DNA from: VBDM01 sp035519135 | GTDB taxonomy: Bacteria; Pseudomonadota; Gammaproteobacteria; Burkholderiales; SG8-39 | Assembly (NCBI GenBank): GCA_035519135.1 | Contig: DATIWX010000044.1 | Span: 45,228 to 109,227 of the forward strand | DNA: 64,000 nt | Direction of reading: 5' to 3' | Part shown: positions 20,051-28,434 of the stretch, piece after piece | Numbering within the stretch: the first letter of the stretch is position 1 | Layout of the letters: every line of letters begins with the position of its first letter | Position numbers and translations under genes: made by a program | Notes under the pieces: generated by a model | Told to the model about the DNA's origin: nothing | Database searches by the model: none | Seen by the model: only the letters and a program-made list of their open reading frames with translations

Positions 20051-21706
20051 TCAGGGCGCGAACCCGGGTATCTTGCTCTCGTCGACCTCGTCGATCTGAT
20101 CCCGGGGGAGAAACTGCTCGGCGTAGCGTAGATACACCTTCTTGCGAACAAATATGTCGAACAAATCCGGATCGATATGGCCGTTCAGCCTGAAATTGCC
20201 GAGAATCCTGAGCGACTCGGAGAGAGTCTTGCCGCGCTTGTAGGGTCTGTCCTTGGCGGTCAGCGCCTCGAAGATGTCGGCGATCCCCATGACTCTGGCC
20301 TGCACGGACATCTGGTCGCGCGTCAGTCCCCGTGGGTAGCCCTTTCCGTCCATGCGCTCGTGGTGGCCTCCGGCATACTCGGGCACATTGCGCAGATGCC
20401 TGGGCCATGGAAGCGCCTCTAGCATCTTGATCGTGGCAACGATGTGATGATTGATCGTTTCACGTTCCTCTAGAGTAAGGGTACCTCGAGCGATCGTCAG
20501 ATTCTTGATCTCATCCGGGGTGAGAAAGTCCGCGGTATTCCCCGAGACGTCGATCCATTTTCGGCCGGTGCCGATGCGATTCACCCGCTCCCGGGCCTCC
20601 GCCTCCATGACCTCGCCTCCGATATTGCAATGACGAAGGAATTCCCGCTCGCTATCGAGCTGGCGCCGGCTTTCCGCGCAGTCCCGGTCGATCTGCATGA
20701 GTTGCTCGTGCGCGGCACTCTCGCTCAGCCCTGGTTTGCGAAGGACCTCGAGCTTGCGCTTCAGGCCCTCGATGTCCACGTCGCGTTTCAACACCTCGAA
20801 GCGCGTGTCCACCAGATTGATGCGATCGAAGATCGTTTCGAGCTTGGTTGCCTTGTCCACGACGTGCACCGGGGTCGTCACCTTGCCGCAGTCGTGCAGC
20901 AAGCCCGCTATCTTCAGCTCGTAGCGGTCCTTGTCGGTCATCTTGAATTCCTGAAGCGGGCCGTCGTAGGTCTCGTTGACGGCCTCGGCCAGCATCATCG
21001 TGAGTGCCGGAACACGCTGACAGTGGCCGCCGGTATAGGGGGACTTCTCGTCGATCGCGGTGTTGATGAGCGCAATGAAAGACTCGAACAGCACTTCCAG
21101 CTGGTTGATGAGATGCCGGTTCGTGAGCGCAATCGCGGCTTGGGACGCGAGCGACTCTGCTAGACGCTGATCCGAAGACGTGAATGGCCCGACCTCGCTT
21201 GCTGTATGGGCGGTGCGGTTGATCAACTGGAGCACGCCGATGATCTCGCCCTCGTGGTTCTTCATCGGCACGGTGAGAAACGCCTTGGAGCGGTACCCCG
21301 TCTTCTTGTCGAAATTGCGCGTGCCCGAGAAGTCGAAGCCCTCCTCCGAATACGCGTCTGCGATGTTGACCGTCTTGCCGGTCAAGGCGGCGTACGCCGC
21401 GACCATCTGGTTGTTCGGCTTGCCGTCCTTGCCGTACAGGTGCACCGGGTAAAAGGGTATGGGATTGCCGGTGGTACCGCCCATGGCGATGTCCAGCGCC
21501 TCGTTGCGCATGATCGCAAACCGGAGCCGGGGGCCTTCATCGGAGGGTTCCAGCACATACAGGGTGCCCCCGGCCGCGCGCGTGATCGTTTTTGCGGCGA
21601 GCAGGATCTTCTCCAGCAGGTGGTCGATATCCCTTTCCTGCGAGAGCGCGGAGCCTATCTCGTTGAGTTGCTCGAGACGGCGAAACAGATCCTCGTCGGT
21701 CTCCAA
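20051..21706 (-). CDS. GAF-HD-GYP protein, probable c-di-GMP phosphodiesterase
   Basis: Protein of 551 residues; TTG start preceded by a G-run. The N-terminal GAF domain (about 17-190) contains DKKTGYRSKAFLTVPM, GEIIGVLQLIN and a PFTSSDQ stretch, resembling the cyclic nucleotide-binding GAF domains of PDE2/CyaB. The HD motif HDCGK is at 271-275 and the GYP signature HHERMDGKGYPRG at about 448-460. Between them lies an unusual insertion of about 100 mostly helical residues (about 285-395). HD-GYP proteins hydrolyse c-di-GMP. Last gene of the signalling operon, 43 bases after the PilB-like gene. Confidence 0.88.
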   Translation of the reverse strand: METDEDLFRRLEQLNEIGSALSQERDIDHLLEKILLAAKTITRAAGGTLYVLEPSDEGPRLRFAIMRNEALDIAMGGTTGNPIPFYPVHLYGKDGKPNNQMVAAYAALTGKTVNIADAYSEEGFDFSGTRNFDKKTGYRSKAFLTVPMKNHEGEIIGVLQLINRTAHTASEVGPFTSSDQRLAESLASQAAIALTNRHLINQLEVLFESFIALINTAIDEKSPYTGGHCQRVPALTMMLAEAVNETYDGPLQEFKMTDKDRYELKIAGLLHDCGKVTTPVHVVDKATKLETIFDRINLVDTRFEVLKRDVDIEGLKRKLEVLRKPGLSESAAHEQLMQIDRDCAESRRQLDSEREFLRHCNIGGEVMEAEARERVNRIGTGRKWIDVSGNTADFLTPDEIKNLTIARGTLTLEERETINHHIVATIKMLEALPWPRHLRNVPEYAGGHHERMDGKGYPRGLTRDQMSVQARVMGIADIFEALTAKDRPYKRGKTLSESLRILGNFRLNGHIDPDLFDIFVRKKVYLRYAEQFLPRDQIDEVDESKIPGFAP

Positions 21707-21749
21707 GATCCCCCCGGGGCGGCTGTGGATCAGGCAGCCTGGCGCCGCC

Positions 21750-24116
21750 TTACTTGATGCAGACCGCGCGGACCTGCGGCATGTCGGTGATACCCTGAAG
21801 CACCTTTTCGATCCCGTCCATCTTCAGGGTCCGCATGCCTTCCTCAAGACTGACGGCCAGGATCTCCGCGACGCGTGCATGCTCCTGGATCAGTTTCTTG
21901 ATGGGGTCCGACGCGAGCAGCAGCTCATGCAGGCCGACTCGCCCTTTGTAGCCCGTATTGCCGCAAGTATCGCAGCCCTTGGCCTTGTAGAGAGTAAACT
22001 GGCCCTTGTCGTTCGCGTAGCTCTTGGCGAGGTCCCTGTAGACGTTCTCGTAGGCGGACTTGGCGTCCTTCTTGAACGGTCCTGTGTTGAGGAGTTCCGA
22101 GCAGTACTCCTGGAGAAGGTGCTTCATCTCCTCTCCGCCGGCAACGTAGGGCTGCTTGCACTTGCTGCATAGCCGCTTGGCGAGCCGTTGCGCGAGGATT
22201 CCCAGCAGCGCATCGGCGAAATTGAAGGGATCCATGCCCATATCGAGCAGCCGGATGATGGACTCCGGCGCGCTGTTGGTGTGCAGTGTCGCGAAAACCA
22301 AGTGGCCGGTGAGGGACGCCTCGATACCCGTGCCGGTGGTCTCCTTGTCGCGCATTTCGCCGACCATGATGATGTCCGGGTCGGCGCGGAGGAATGATTT
22401 CATCACGGCCGCGAAGTCGAGTCCCGCCTTCTTGTTGACCTGAACCTGGCGCAGGCCCTTCTGCGTAATCTCAACCGGGTCCTCGGCGGTCCAGATCTTG
22501 GTATCCGAGGTATTGAGGAAACCCAGGACTGAGTGCAGCGTGGTGGTCTTCCCGGAACCGGTCGGGCCGCAGACGAAGAAAAGCCCGTAGGGCTTGCTTA
22601 CGGTGTCCTTGAGCTTGGGCAGGTTCGAGGGCGACAGCCCGAGCTTGTCGAGCGGGATCGGCTCCCCTGCCGCAAGGATACGCATGACCACGTCCTCGAC
22701 GCCACCCTGGGAGGGGATCGTCGCCACCCGCAGCTCGATGTCGAGCGGACCGAATTTCTTGAACTTGATCTTGCCGTCCTGCGGTTTGCGCTTTTCGGAA
22801 ATATCGAGGTCGCACATGATCTTGATGCGCGCGACGATCGCATTCCGGTAAGCGCCCGGAACTTCGATGTAAGGGAACAGCGAGCCGTCTTTCCTGAACC
22901 GGATCTCGGTTTTCGCCTTGCCCGGATAGGGTTCGATGTGAATATCCGAGGCCCCCTGGTTGTAGGCGTCGATGATGATCTTGTTGACCAGCTTGACCAG
23001 CTCGTTGTCCGCCGCCGCGGAAACATCGTCATCCCCACCGGCCTCTACCGGCCCTTCGTCATCCTCGAGGCCAGAGAGCATGTCTCCGATGTCGCCGCTG
23101 TCGACCGCCTCCGCCCCGTAGAAGGCCTTGAGCGTGTCCTTGAACTCCTTGAGGGTGGTGACGCGATACACGAGCTTACGGCCCGGAAAGACATTCTGGA
23201 CGATACGTGAACTCTTTATCCTCTCCGGATCGAGACAGAGGATCACCAGACCTTCCTTCGAGTCCTCGATGGGAACCCATTGATTGGATTCCACGTACTC
23301 GCGCTTGAGGTTCTTCAGCAGATCCATCGGCTTGATGCGATCCGGCTTGAATGGCTCGTAGGGCGTTCCGAAGAATTTCGCCAGCGCTGCACCGATGGCA
23401 GGAAGCTTGACCTGGAACTCCTCGGCCAGCACGTTCTCGACATCGACGGCCTTCTTGCGCGCGGAGCGCGCAGCCAGCTCGAACTCCGCCGCGGAGATCA
23501 CAGCGTCGCTGACGAGAAAGTCATATTTCGTCTTGAGAACCTGCGGCTTCTGACGCTGCTTGAGAGCGATGGCGAGCGTCTGGCAGAGCTCGGTTACGCC
23601 CTCCTCGGCCAGCTGGCCGAAGGGCACGCCGGCCTTGTTGTTGATCAGCTGGACTACGCCGACCAGCTCACCCCCAAGCTCTGCAACCGGCGCAACCAGC
23701 ATCTGCTTGGTCCGGTAACCGGTGCGCTTGTCCACCTCCTGCAGGAAACGCAGGTTAGGGTTATGGGTCCTCAGCTCGCTCTCGTCGTAGACATCCTTCA
23801 GGTTGAGCATTTTCTTGGACAGGCCGACGAAGCCTGCGATCGAGTGCTCGGCGATCGGAAGTTTCAGGTCCTTGAACGAGTTCAGCCCGGTCTTGACCTT
23901 GGAGACGATGGTCTGCTTGTCCTCGCCGACGGTGTAGATCGTGAGCCGGTCGGCGTTGAACAGGGTGCAGATGTCCGCGCTGACCTCCAGCATGATCTCG
24001 TCCACGTTGCTCGTGGCGTGGATCTTGTTGGTGACCGTCTGGAGGTTCTTCTGGAAATTCAACCGGCTGTTGACGTCGCCGGCCGCGCCCACGTGCGTCT
24101 GTAGTACCGCGCTCAT
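21750..24116 (-). CDS. GAF-domain PilB/GspE-type assembly ATPase
   Basis: Protein of 788 residues; ATG at 24,116 is preceded by GGTGG. An N-terminal GAF domain (about 20-190) has DKRTGYRTKQMLVAPV and GELVGVVQLINNK. A T2SSE_N-like region (about 230-345) and the secretion ATPase domain (about 380-780) follow. Visible are Walker A GPTGSGKTTT (Lys about 523), the Asp box WTAEDPVE, Walker B DPDIIMVGEMRD, the His box THLVFATLHTNSA-like segment (LTGHLVFATLHTNSAP) and the CSKC...CDTCGNTGY zinc site. Such ATPases drive type IV pilus extension or type II secretion. A GAF domain at this end is unusual and suggests ligand control. A c-di-GMP-binding MshEN motif is not seen. Confidence 0.88.
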   Translation of the reverse strand: MSAVLQTHVGAAGDVNSRLNFQKNLQTVTNKIHATSNVDEIMLEVSADICTLFNADRLTIYTVGEDKQTIVSKVKTGLNSFKDLKLPIAEHSIAGFVGLSKKMLNLKDVYDESELRTHNPNLRFLQEVDKRTGYRTKQMLVAPVAELGGELVGVVQLINNKAGVPFGQLAEEGVTELCQTLAIALKQRQKPQVLKTKYDFLVSDAVISAAEFELAARSARKKAVDVENVLAEEFQVKLPAIGAALAKFFGTPYEPFKPDRIKPMDLLKNLKREYVESNQWVPIEDSKEGLVILCLDPERIKSSRIVQNVFPGRKLVYRVTTLKEFKDTLKAFYGAEAVDSGDIGDMLSGLEDDEGPVEAGGDDDVSAAADNELVKLVNKIIIDAYNQGASDIHIEPYPGKAKTEIRFRKDGSLFPYIEVPGAYRNAIVARIKIMCDLDISEKRKPQDGKIKFKKFGPLDIELRVATIPSQGGVEDVVMRILAAGEPIPLDKLGLSPSNLPKLKDTVSKPYGLFFVCGPTGSGKTTTLHSVLGFLNTSDTKIWTAEDPVEITQKGLRQVQVNKKAGLDFAAVMKSFLRADPDIIMVGEMRDKETTGTGIEASLTGHLVFATLHTNSAPESIIRLLDMGMDPFNFADALLGILAQRLAKRLCSKCKQPYVAGGEEMKHLLQEYCSELLNTGPFKKDAKSAYENVYRDLAKSYANDKGQFTLYKAKGCDTCGNTGYKGRVGLHELLLASDPIKKLIQEHARVAEILAVSLEEGMRTLKMDGIEKVLQGITDMPQVRAVCIK

Positions 24117-24238
24117 TGGCAATCCACCCTAGTATCCAGCACCCGAAATAGCCTCAGAATCAATTACTTTACCACCGTTCAGTCCCCTGTGGCTCGACCG
24201 TCCCCGCAACCCTGACAAGCGAAAATCACACCCGCCCG

Positions 24239-25309
24239 TCACCGGCGCTTCGCATCTCCCCAGAGGCCGCCGGCGAGCACGAACGCCCGGTACCCGCGTT
24301 GCGCAAGGAGAAACGCCCCCGCGGCGCTGCGACGCTCGCTCTGGCAGTAGAGCACGTACTCCTTTCCCTTGTCCAGGGCACCGAACGCATTGCGGATTTC
24401 CGACAATGGAATGTTGATGGCCCCCGGAAGTTTGTCGTACTGGTACTCCGACGGGTAGCGTACGTCGATCCATTGAGCTCCGCTCGCCACCTTCGCGCGC
24501 GCCTCTTCGGCGGACACTCTGTGCAGCAGCGGCTCCCTCAGCAGCTCGACGAAATCCTTCTTTGCAAGCCTGAGCAGGGCACCGTCGCTCTTCATGGTCA
24601 CGGTGGCGTTGCGTTTGACCTCCGACACCAGCGCTTCCTCGCCGAACGCATCCCCGCTCTTCAAGTCGGCGAGCAGCATGGACACGCCCCCGACCATTCG
24701 CTCTACCTTGCACCGCCCGCTCTCGATCACGAAATAGAAGTCGCCTTCCGCCCCCTCGCGGATCACGACGTCGCCTTTCTTGACTTCGATGCGCTCGAAC
24801 CGGCGCAGCAACTCGTCGATATGCGCAGGGGGCAGGTGCGAGAAAGCCCCGTACTTCAGGCTGCTGGCGCTGAACATCCCGGACATGACGGCCCAGCTGG
24901 CAGATGAACGGCCCTTTTCGGTATTGTTCCTCGCTGGGACTTCTGCAGACGCAACCTGATCCCACGTAGCCATGACATCCAGCAGGTCGTCGTCAATACG
25001 CAGCAACTCCACGTCGGTGATCGCCTTGGCGCTGGTGAAGACTTCGCCTCGATGAGCGAGGGGATACCGCGATCGGTCTGACCCTCCCACCAGTACCTTC
25101 GACGAACCGTCCGGATACGTCAGCACCAGCTCTCCCCGAAGCAGAAAAACCGCCTGACCGGCCATGTTGCGTACCAGGAACGGATCCGAGTTCTTTCCGA
25201 CCGGCTCCACCTGGCAAAGACCTGCGAGCTCGTTGAGCCTGGTATCGGGTAAGGACCCGAGCGGCTCGAAATTTCTCAGCACCTCGACGCTTACCCTAGC
25301 CGCGCACAT
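24239..25309 (-). CDS. Cyclic nucleotide-binding (two domains) plus rhodanese protein
   Basis: Protein of 356 residues with three modules. The first cNMP-binding fold (about 10-115) lacks a recognisable phosphate-binding cassette and is probably degenerate. The second (about 148-260) has FGEEALVSEVKRNATV (222-237) with the Arg that contacts cyclic phosphate. The rhodanese domain (about 265-352) has active-site Cys322 in YCQSERRSAAGA. It has no DNA-binding domain. It lies directly after the phosphodiesterase gene and 122 bases before the PilB-like gene, so a cAMP-responsive partner in this pathway is likely. The rhodanese substrate is unknown. Confidence 0.85.
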   Translation of the reverse strand: MCAARVSVEVLRNFEPLGSLPDTRLNELAGLCQVEPVGKNSDPFLVRNMAGQAVFLLRGELVLTYPDGSSKVLVGGSDRSRYPLAHRGEVFTSAKAITDVELLRIDDDLLDVMATWDQVASAEVPARNNTEKGRSSASWAVMSGMFSASSLKYGAFSHLPPAHIDELLRRFERIEVKKGDVVIREGAEGDFYFVIESGRCKVERMVGGVSMLLADLKSGDAFGEEALVSEVKRNATVTMKSDGALLRLAKKDFVELLREPLLHRVSAEEARAKVASGAQWIDVRYPSEYQYDKLPGAINIPLSEIRNAFGALDKGKEYVLYCQSERRSAAGAFLLAQRGYRAFVLAGGLWGDAKRR

Positions 25310-25354
25310 CGCCCGTTCCCCGCTCTCGGACAGTGCATCGCCCCGATCTCTTTC

Positions 25355-26122
25355 TCAAAACTCGAACACCTGATTGTTCTGCAGCATCCGCGGCCGGTAC
25401 TGGCCGGCGTCCTCCTCGATCTCCTGCATCGTCAGCTCGATTTCTCCGGGTTTGAGGTGCGTGATGTAGATTTCCGCGCTGCGTTCGAGTTTCGCCAGCT
25501 CCTCGGCAAGCATGCTCGGGCACAAGTGCTTTGAAATGACCGCCAGCTCCCTTTCGCGGTTGCAAAACGCTGTCTCGATGATCAGGTACCTGAGGTTGGA
25601 AATCCTGTTGACGACCGACCAGAGGGGATCGTTCGTCGTCGTGTCGCCGGTAAACACCAGGCTGCCCTTTCCCGAGTCCAGGTGGTACCCGACCGCCGGC
25701 ACGACGTGATTGGCCGGAAGCGCCGTGACTTTGCGCTTCTTCAACTCCACCGTGTCGCCGACCTGGATCTCCCGGTAGCGCAGAAAGGGTTTGTCCGGGC
25801 TCGGGATCTGGGAAAAATCGGGCCAGATGCTCCAATTGAAGATGTGGTTACGAAGAATCTCCAGCGTCGCCGGAACAGCCCAGAGCGTCAGAGGCTGGTC
25901 GCGCATGCCCCCGACCGTATCCACCATGAAAGGAATGCTGGCGACATGGTCGAGATGCGAGTGCGTGAGGAAAACATGATCGATCAGGGAAAGCTCCGTG
26001 AGCGAGAGGTCCGCCACACCTGTCCCGGCGTCGACGAGAATGTCGTTGTCGAGAAGCATTGAGGTCGTGCGCAGATGCCGGCCCCCGATTCCACCGCTGC
26101 AGCCCAGAATCCGGAGCTTCAT
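25355..26122 (-). CDS. Metallo-beta-lactamase-fold 3',5'-cyclic nucleotide phosphodiesterase
   Basis: Protein of 255 residues. The metal motif HSHLDH is in LIDHVFLTHSHLDHVASIPFMVD. Further ligands are in LVFTGDTTTND and YITHLKP, and an N-terminal MKLRILGCSGGIGG strand precedes them. This matches the class II/MBL cAMP phosphodiesterase group (YfhI/PDE1-like) better than RNase Z or lactonases. It starts 16 bases after the adenylate cyclase stop, so the pair would make and destroy the same messenger. Confidence 0.82.
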   Translation of the reverse strand: MKLRILGCSGGIGGRHLRTTSMLLDNDILVDAGTGVADLSLTELSLIDHVFLTHSHLDHVASIPFMVDTVGGMRDQPLTLWAVPATLEILRNHIFNWSIWPDFSQIPSPDKPFLRYREIQVGDTVELKKRKVTALPANHVVPAVGYHLDSGKGSLVFTGDTTTNDPLWSVVNRISNLRYLIIETAFCNRERELAVISKHLCPSMLAEELAKLERSAEIYITHLKPGEIELTMQEIEEDAGQYRPRMLQNNQVFEF

Positions 26123-26138
26123 GGCTCGGCGTCCATCG

Positions 26139-28400
26139 CTATTTCTCGTCGAACACCGTGACCCCGTCCCAGTCGGGTGGCGGGGGATTGCGACGCTTCA
26201 CCGCCACCTCGCTTGCGTACATTTTGTAGAGGGCGCAATCGGGGTTCACGCGCTGGAGGTTCAGCAGGCCGACTTCGACTTGGTCCCACTGCCGGGCGCG
26301 GTACTGGCGGAGCGTCTGGTGCCATAGCTTGAGCTCGTCGAGCACCTTCTTTTCGACGTGGGTTTCCATCCCGATCGGCTCGTAGATCGTGATCGCCTCA
26401 TCCTTGCCCTTGACCTTGATCTTGTCGATCTCCTTGAAAACCACATCCTGGACGAGCTTGCGGCTCGCTTCTCCGACCAATATGCCGACCCCGTAGTGCT
26501 TGGTCCTTCCTTCCAGCCGGGAGGCGACGTTCACGGCATCGCCCATGGCAGTGTACGCCTTGCGCTGCTTGGACCCCATGTCGCCTACCCGGACGCTTCC
26601 GGAGTTGACCCCGATGCCGATCTTCAGGGTCGGCCAGCCCCGCGCGGTGAACTTCTGATTCAAGATGTCGCACTGGCGCAGCATCTCCATGGCCGCGAGA
26701 ATGCCGTTGCGCGGGTGGGTGTTGTCTTCCACGGGGGCATTCCAGAAGGCCATGATCGCGTCCCCGATGTACTTGTCGAGCGTGCCCCGATACTTGCCCC
26801 GGATGATGTCGCTCATGTCGGTCAGATACTCGTTGATGTATTCGCGCAGGTGCTCGGGGCTCAACGCCTCGGAGATACTGGTGAAGCCACGCACATCGGA
26901 AAACAGAATGGTGAGCTCGGCATTGCGCGGCTCCATCGTATACTGCTCCGGGTCCTCCGCCATCTTGTCCACGAGCTCGGGCGGGACATACTGCCCAAAG
27001 AGCTCGGTGAATTGCCGCTTGGAGCGTGCTTCCACGAAGTATCCATAGGCCATGTTGACCGTGTATAGCGTTGCTGTCATGAGGATCGAAGCCGCAAGCG
27101 GCAGCACCAGGCCCGAGTACGACCACAACGCCACGTCCAGCAGGGTAATCAGCACCACCCCCGCTAGGGCCGCGGCCGAAGCCCACAGCGGTGCAAGCAG
27201 CGGAATCAGGAACGTCAGCGCGATGCCGCCGATGACAAGCAATATCACTTCCGCCCCCAGCATGTAGGGCGGTTTTTGCTTGAGCTTGCCGTCGAGCATG
27301 CCCGCGATCAGGTTGGCGTGGATCTCCACGCCGGGATACACGTTGTCGACCGGCGCCGAGCGAAGATCGAACAGGCCCGGGGCGGTCGCCCCGATCACCG
27401 CGATCTTCCCCCGAAGCTTCTCCGGCGCCACCCTGTCTGCCCAGATGTCGGAGAACGAGATATAGGGGAAACTGCTCCTTGGACCCCGATAGGGAACCAG
27501 CGACGCAAGTTCCTCGTCCACAGGGATCTTGAGCGGGCCGACCTCGAGCCACTCTACGCCCGTGTATCCCCGGGTGACAAAACGGTCGGGGATGGCATTG
27601 ATGGTGACACCGGGCAGCTTGATCGTCGCGGTCTTGTTTCGCGCGGCTTCCTGGATGCCCAGGTACATCCGCACGATCGCCAGGGAAAAGGACTCGTAGT
27701 ACTTTCCCTTGTATTCGGCGAGCATCGGCACGCGTCGCGACACCCCGTCGTCGTCCACGCGCGGATTGAAGTGCCCGGCACTGACCGAAGATTGGAATTC
27801 GGGCAGGTTTCCCGTATATCCGCGCCAATCCAGGACCGTGATCCTCCTCGCGCTGAACGTCTCGGCGGGAAGGACGGGCTCCGGAAGGGCGCCGCTCTCG
27901 ACGGCGTTCTTGTCGCTGTTGAAGTAGTAGCCGAGAACCACCGGCCGCCCACGGATGAAATTCGCGAACTTCGTGTCGTAGTCGAGCTCGGGGCGCAGTT
28001 GAGCGAGAGCCGACTGGAAAGCGCCGATGTCCTTGAGCCGCGTCTTGCCGAGCCTCTCGAGCGCCGGGAGACCGGAGCTCTCGTCCGGCTCCGAGAATAC
28101 GACATCGTAGGCGACTATGAGGACGCCGTACTTATCGAACAGCTTCTCAAGGAGAGCGGTCTGCTTGTCTCGGCTCCAGGGCCAGCGGCCCAGTGCGCGC
28201 GGGTCCAGGCTGCGCTCGTCGATGTCCAGGATGACGACCCTGTCATCGACCGTGCCCGGCATGGTCAGCCGGAGACGGTAGTCGTAGATGATATTGTCGA
28301 GCTGGGTAACGAACCTTATCTGGTAGAGCTTTGCCGCGTGTCCCAGAAACACCAGCGTAACGAGGAGACCAAGCGCAATCCGGACGATGTGCTGCTTCAG
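26139..28400 (-). CDS. CHASE2-domain class III adenylate cyclase
   Basis: About 753 residues: an N-terminal helix, an extracytoplasmic CHASE2 sensor (about 30-360, VVILDIDERSLDPRALGRWPWSR), three transmembrane helices (about 365-450) and a class III cyclase domain (about 480-680). Metal Asp are in LFSDVRGF (Asp about 502) and GDAIMAF; substrate Lys in LDKYIGD; the Asn/Arg pair in GDAVNVASRLE, as in adenylate cyclases. I place the start at a CTG (28,400) behind GGGAGG, because the next usable codon, GTG at 28,352, would cut into the first helix. It lies between the FHA and phosphodiesterase genes. Confidence 0.86.
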   Translation of the reverse strand: MKQHIVRIALGLLVTLVFLGHAAKLYQIRFVTQLDNIIYDYRLRLTMPGTVDDRVVILDIDERSLDPRALGRWPWSRDKQTALLEKLFDKYGVLIVAYDVVFSEPDESSGLPALERLGKTRLKDIGAFQSALAQLRPELDYDTKFANFIRGRPVVLGYYFNSDKNAVESGALPEPVLPAETFSARRITVLDWRGYTGNLPEFQSSVSAGHFNPRVDDDGVSRRVPMLAEYKGKYYESFSLAIVRMYLGIQEAARNKTATIKLPGVTINAIPDRFVTRGYTGVEWLEVGPLKIPVDEELASLVPYRGPRSSFPYISFSDIWADRVAPEKLRGKIAVIGATAPGLFDLRSAPVDNVYPGVEIHANLIAGMLDGKLKQKPPYMLGAEVILLVIGGIALTFLIPLLAPLWASAAALAGVVLITLLDVALWSYSGLVLPLAASILMTATLYTVNMAYGYFVEARSKRQFTELFGQYVPPELVDKMAEDPEQYTMEPRNAELTILFSDVRGFTSISEALSPEHLREYINEYLTDMSDIIRGKYRGTLDKYIGDAIMAFWNAPVEDNTHPRNGILAAMEMLRQCDILNQKFTARGWPTLKIGIGVNSGSVRVGDMGSKQRKAYTAMGDAVNVASRLEGRTKHYGVGILVGEASRKLVQDVVFKEIDKIKVKGKDEAITIYEPIGMETHVEKKVLDELKLWHQTLRQYRARQWDQVEVGLLNLQRVNPDCALYKMYASEVAVKRRNPPPPDWDGVTVFDEK

Positions 28401-28434
28401 GCTTCCTCCCTGCGGCAGGTCCCGGAGCCCGGGC

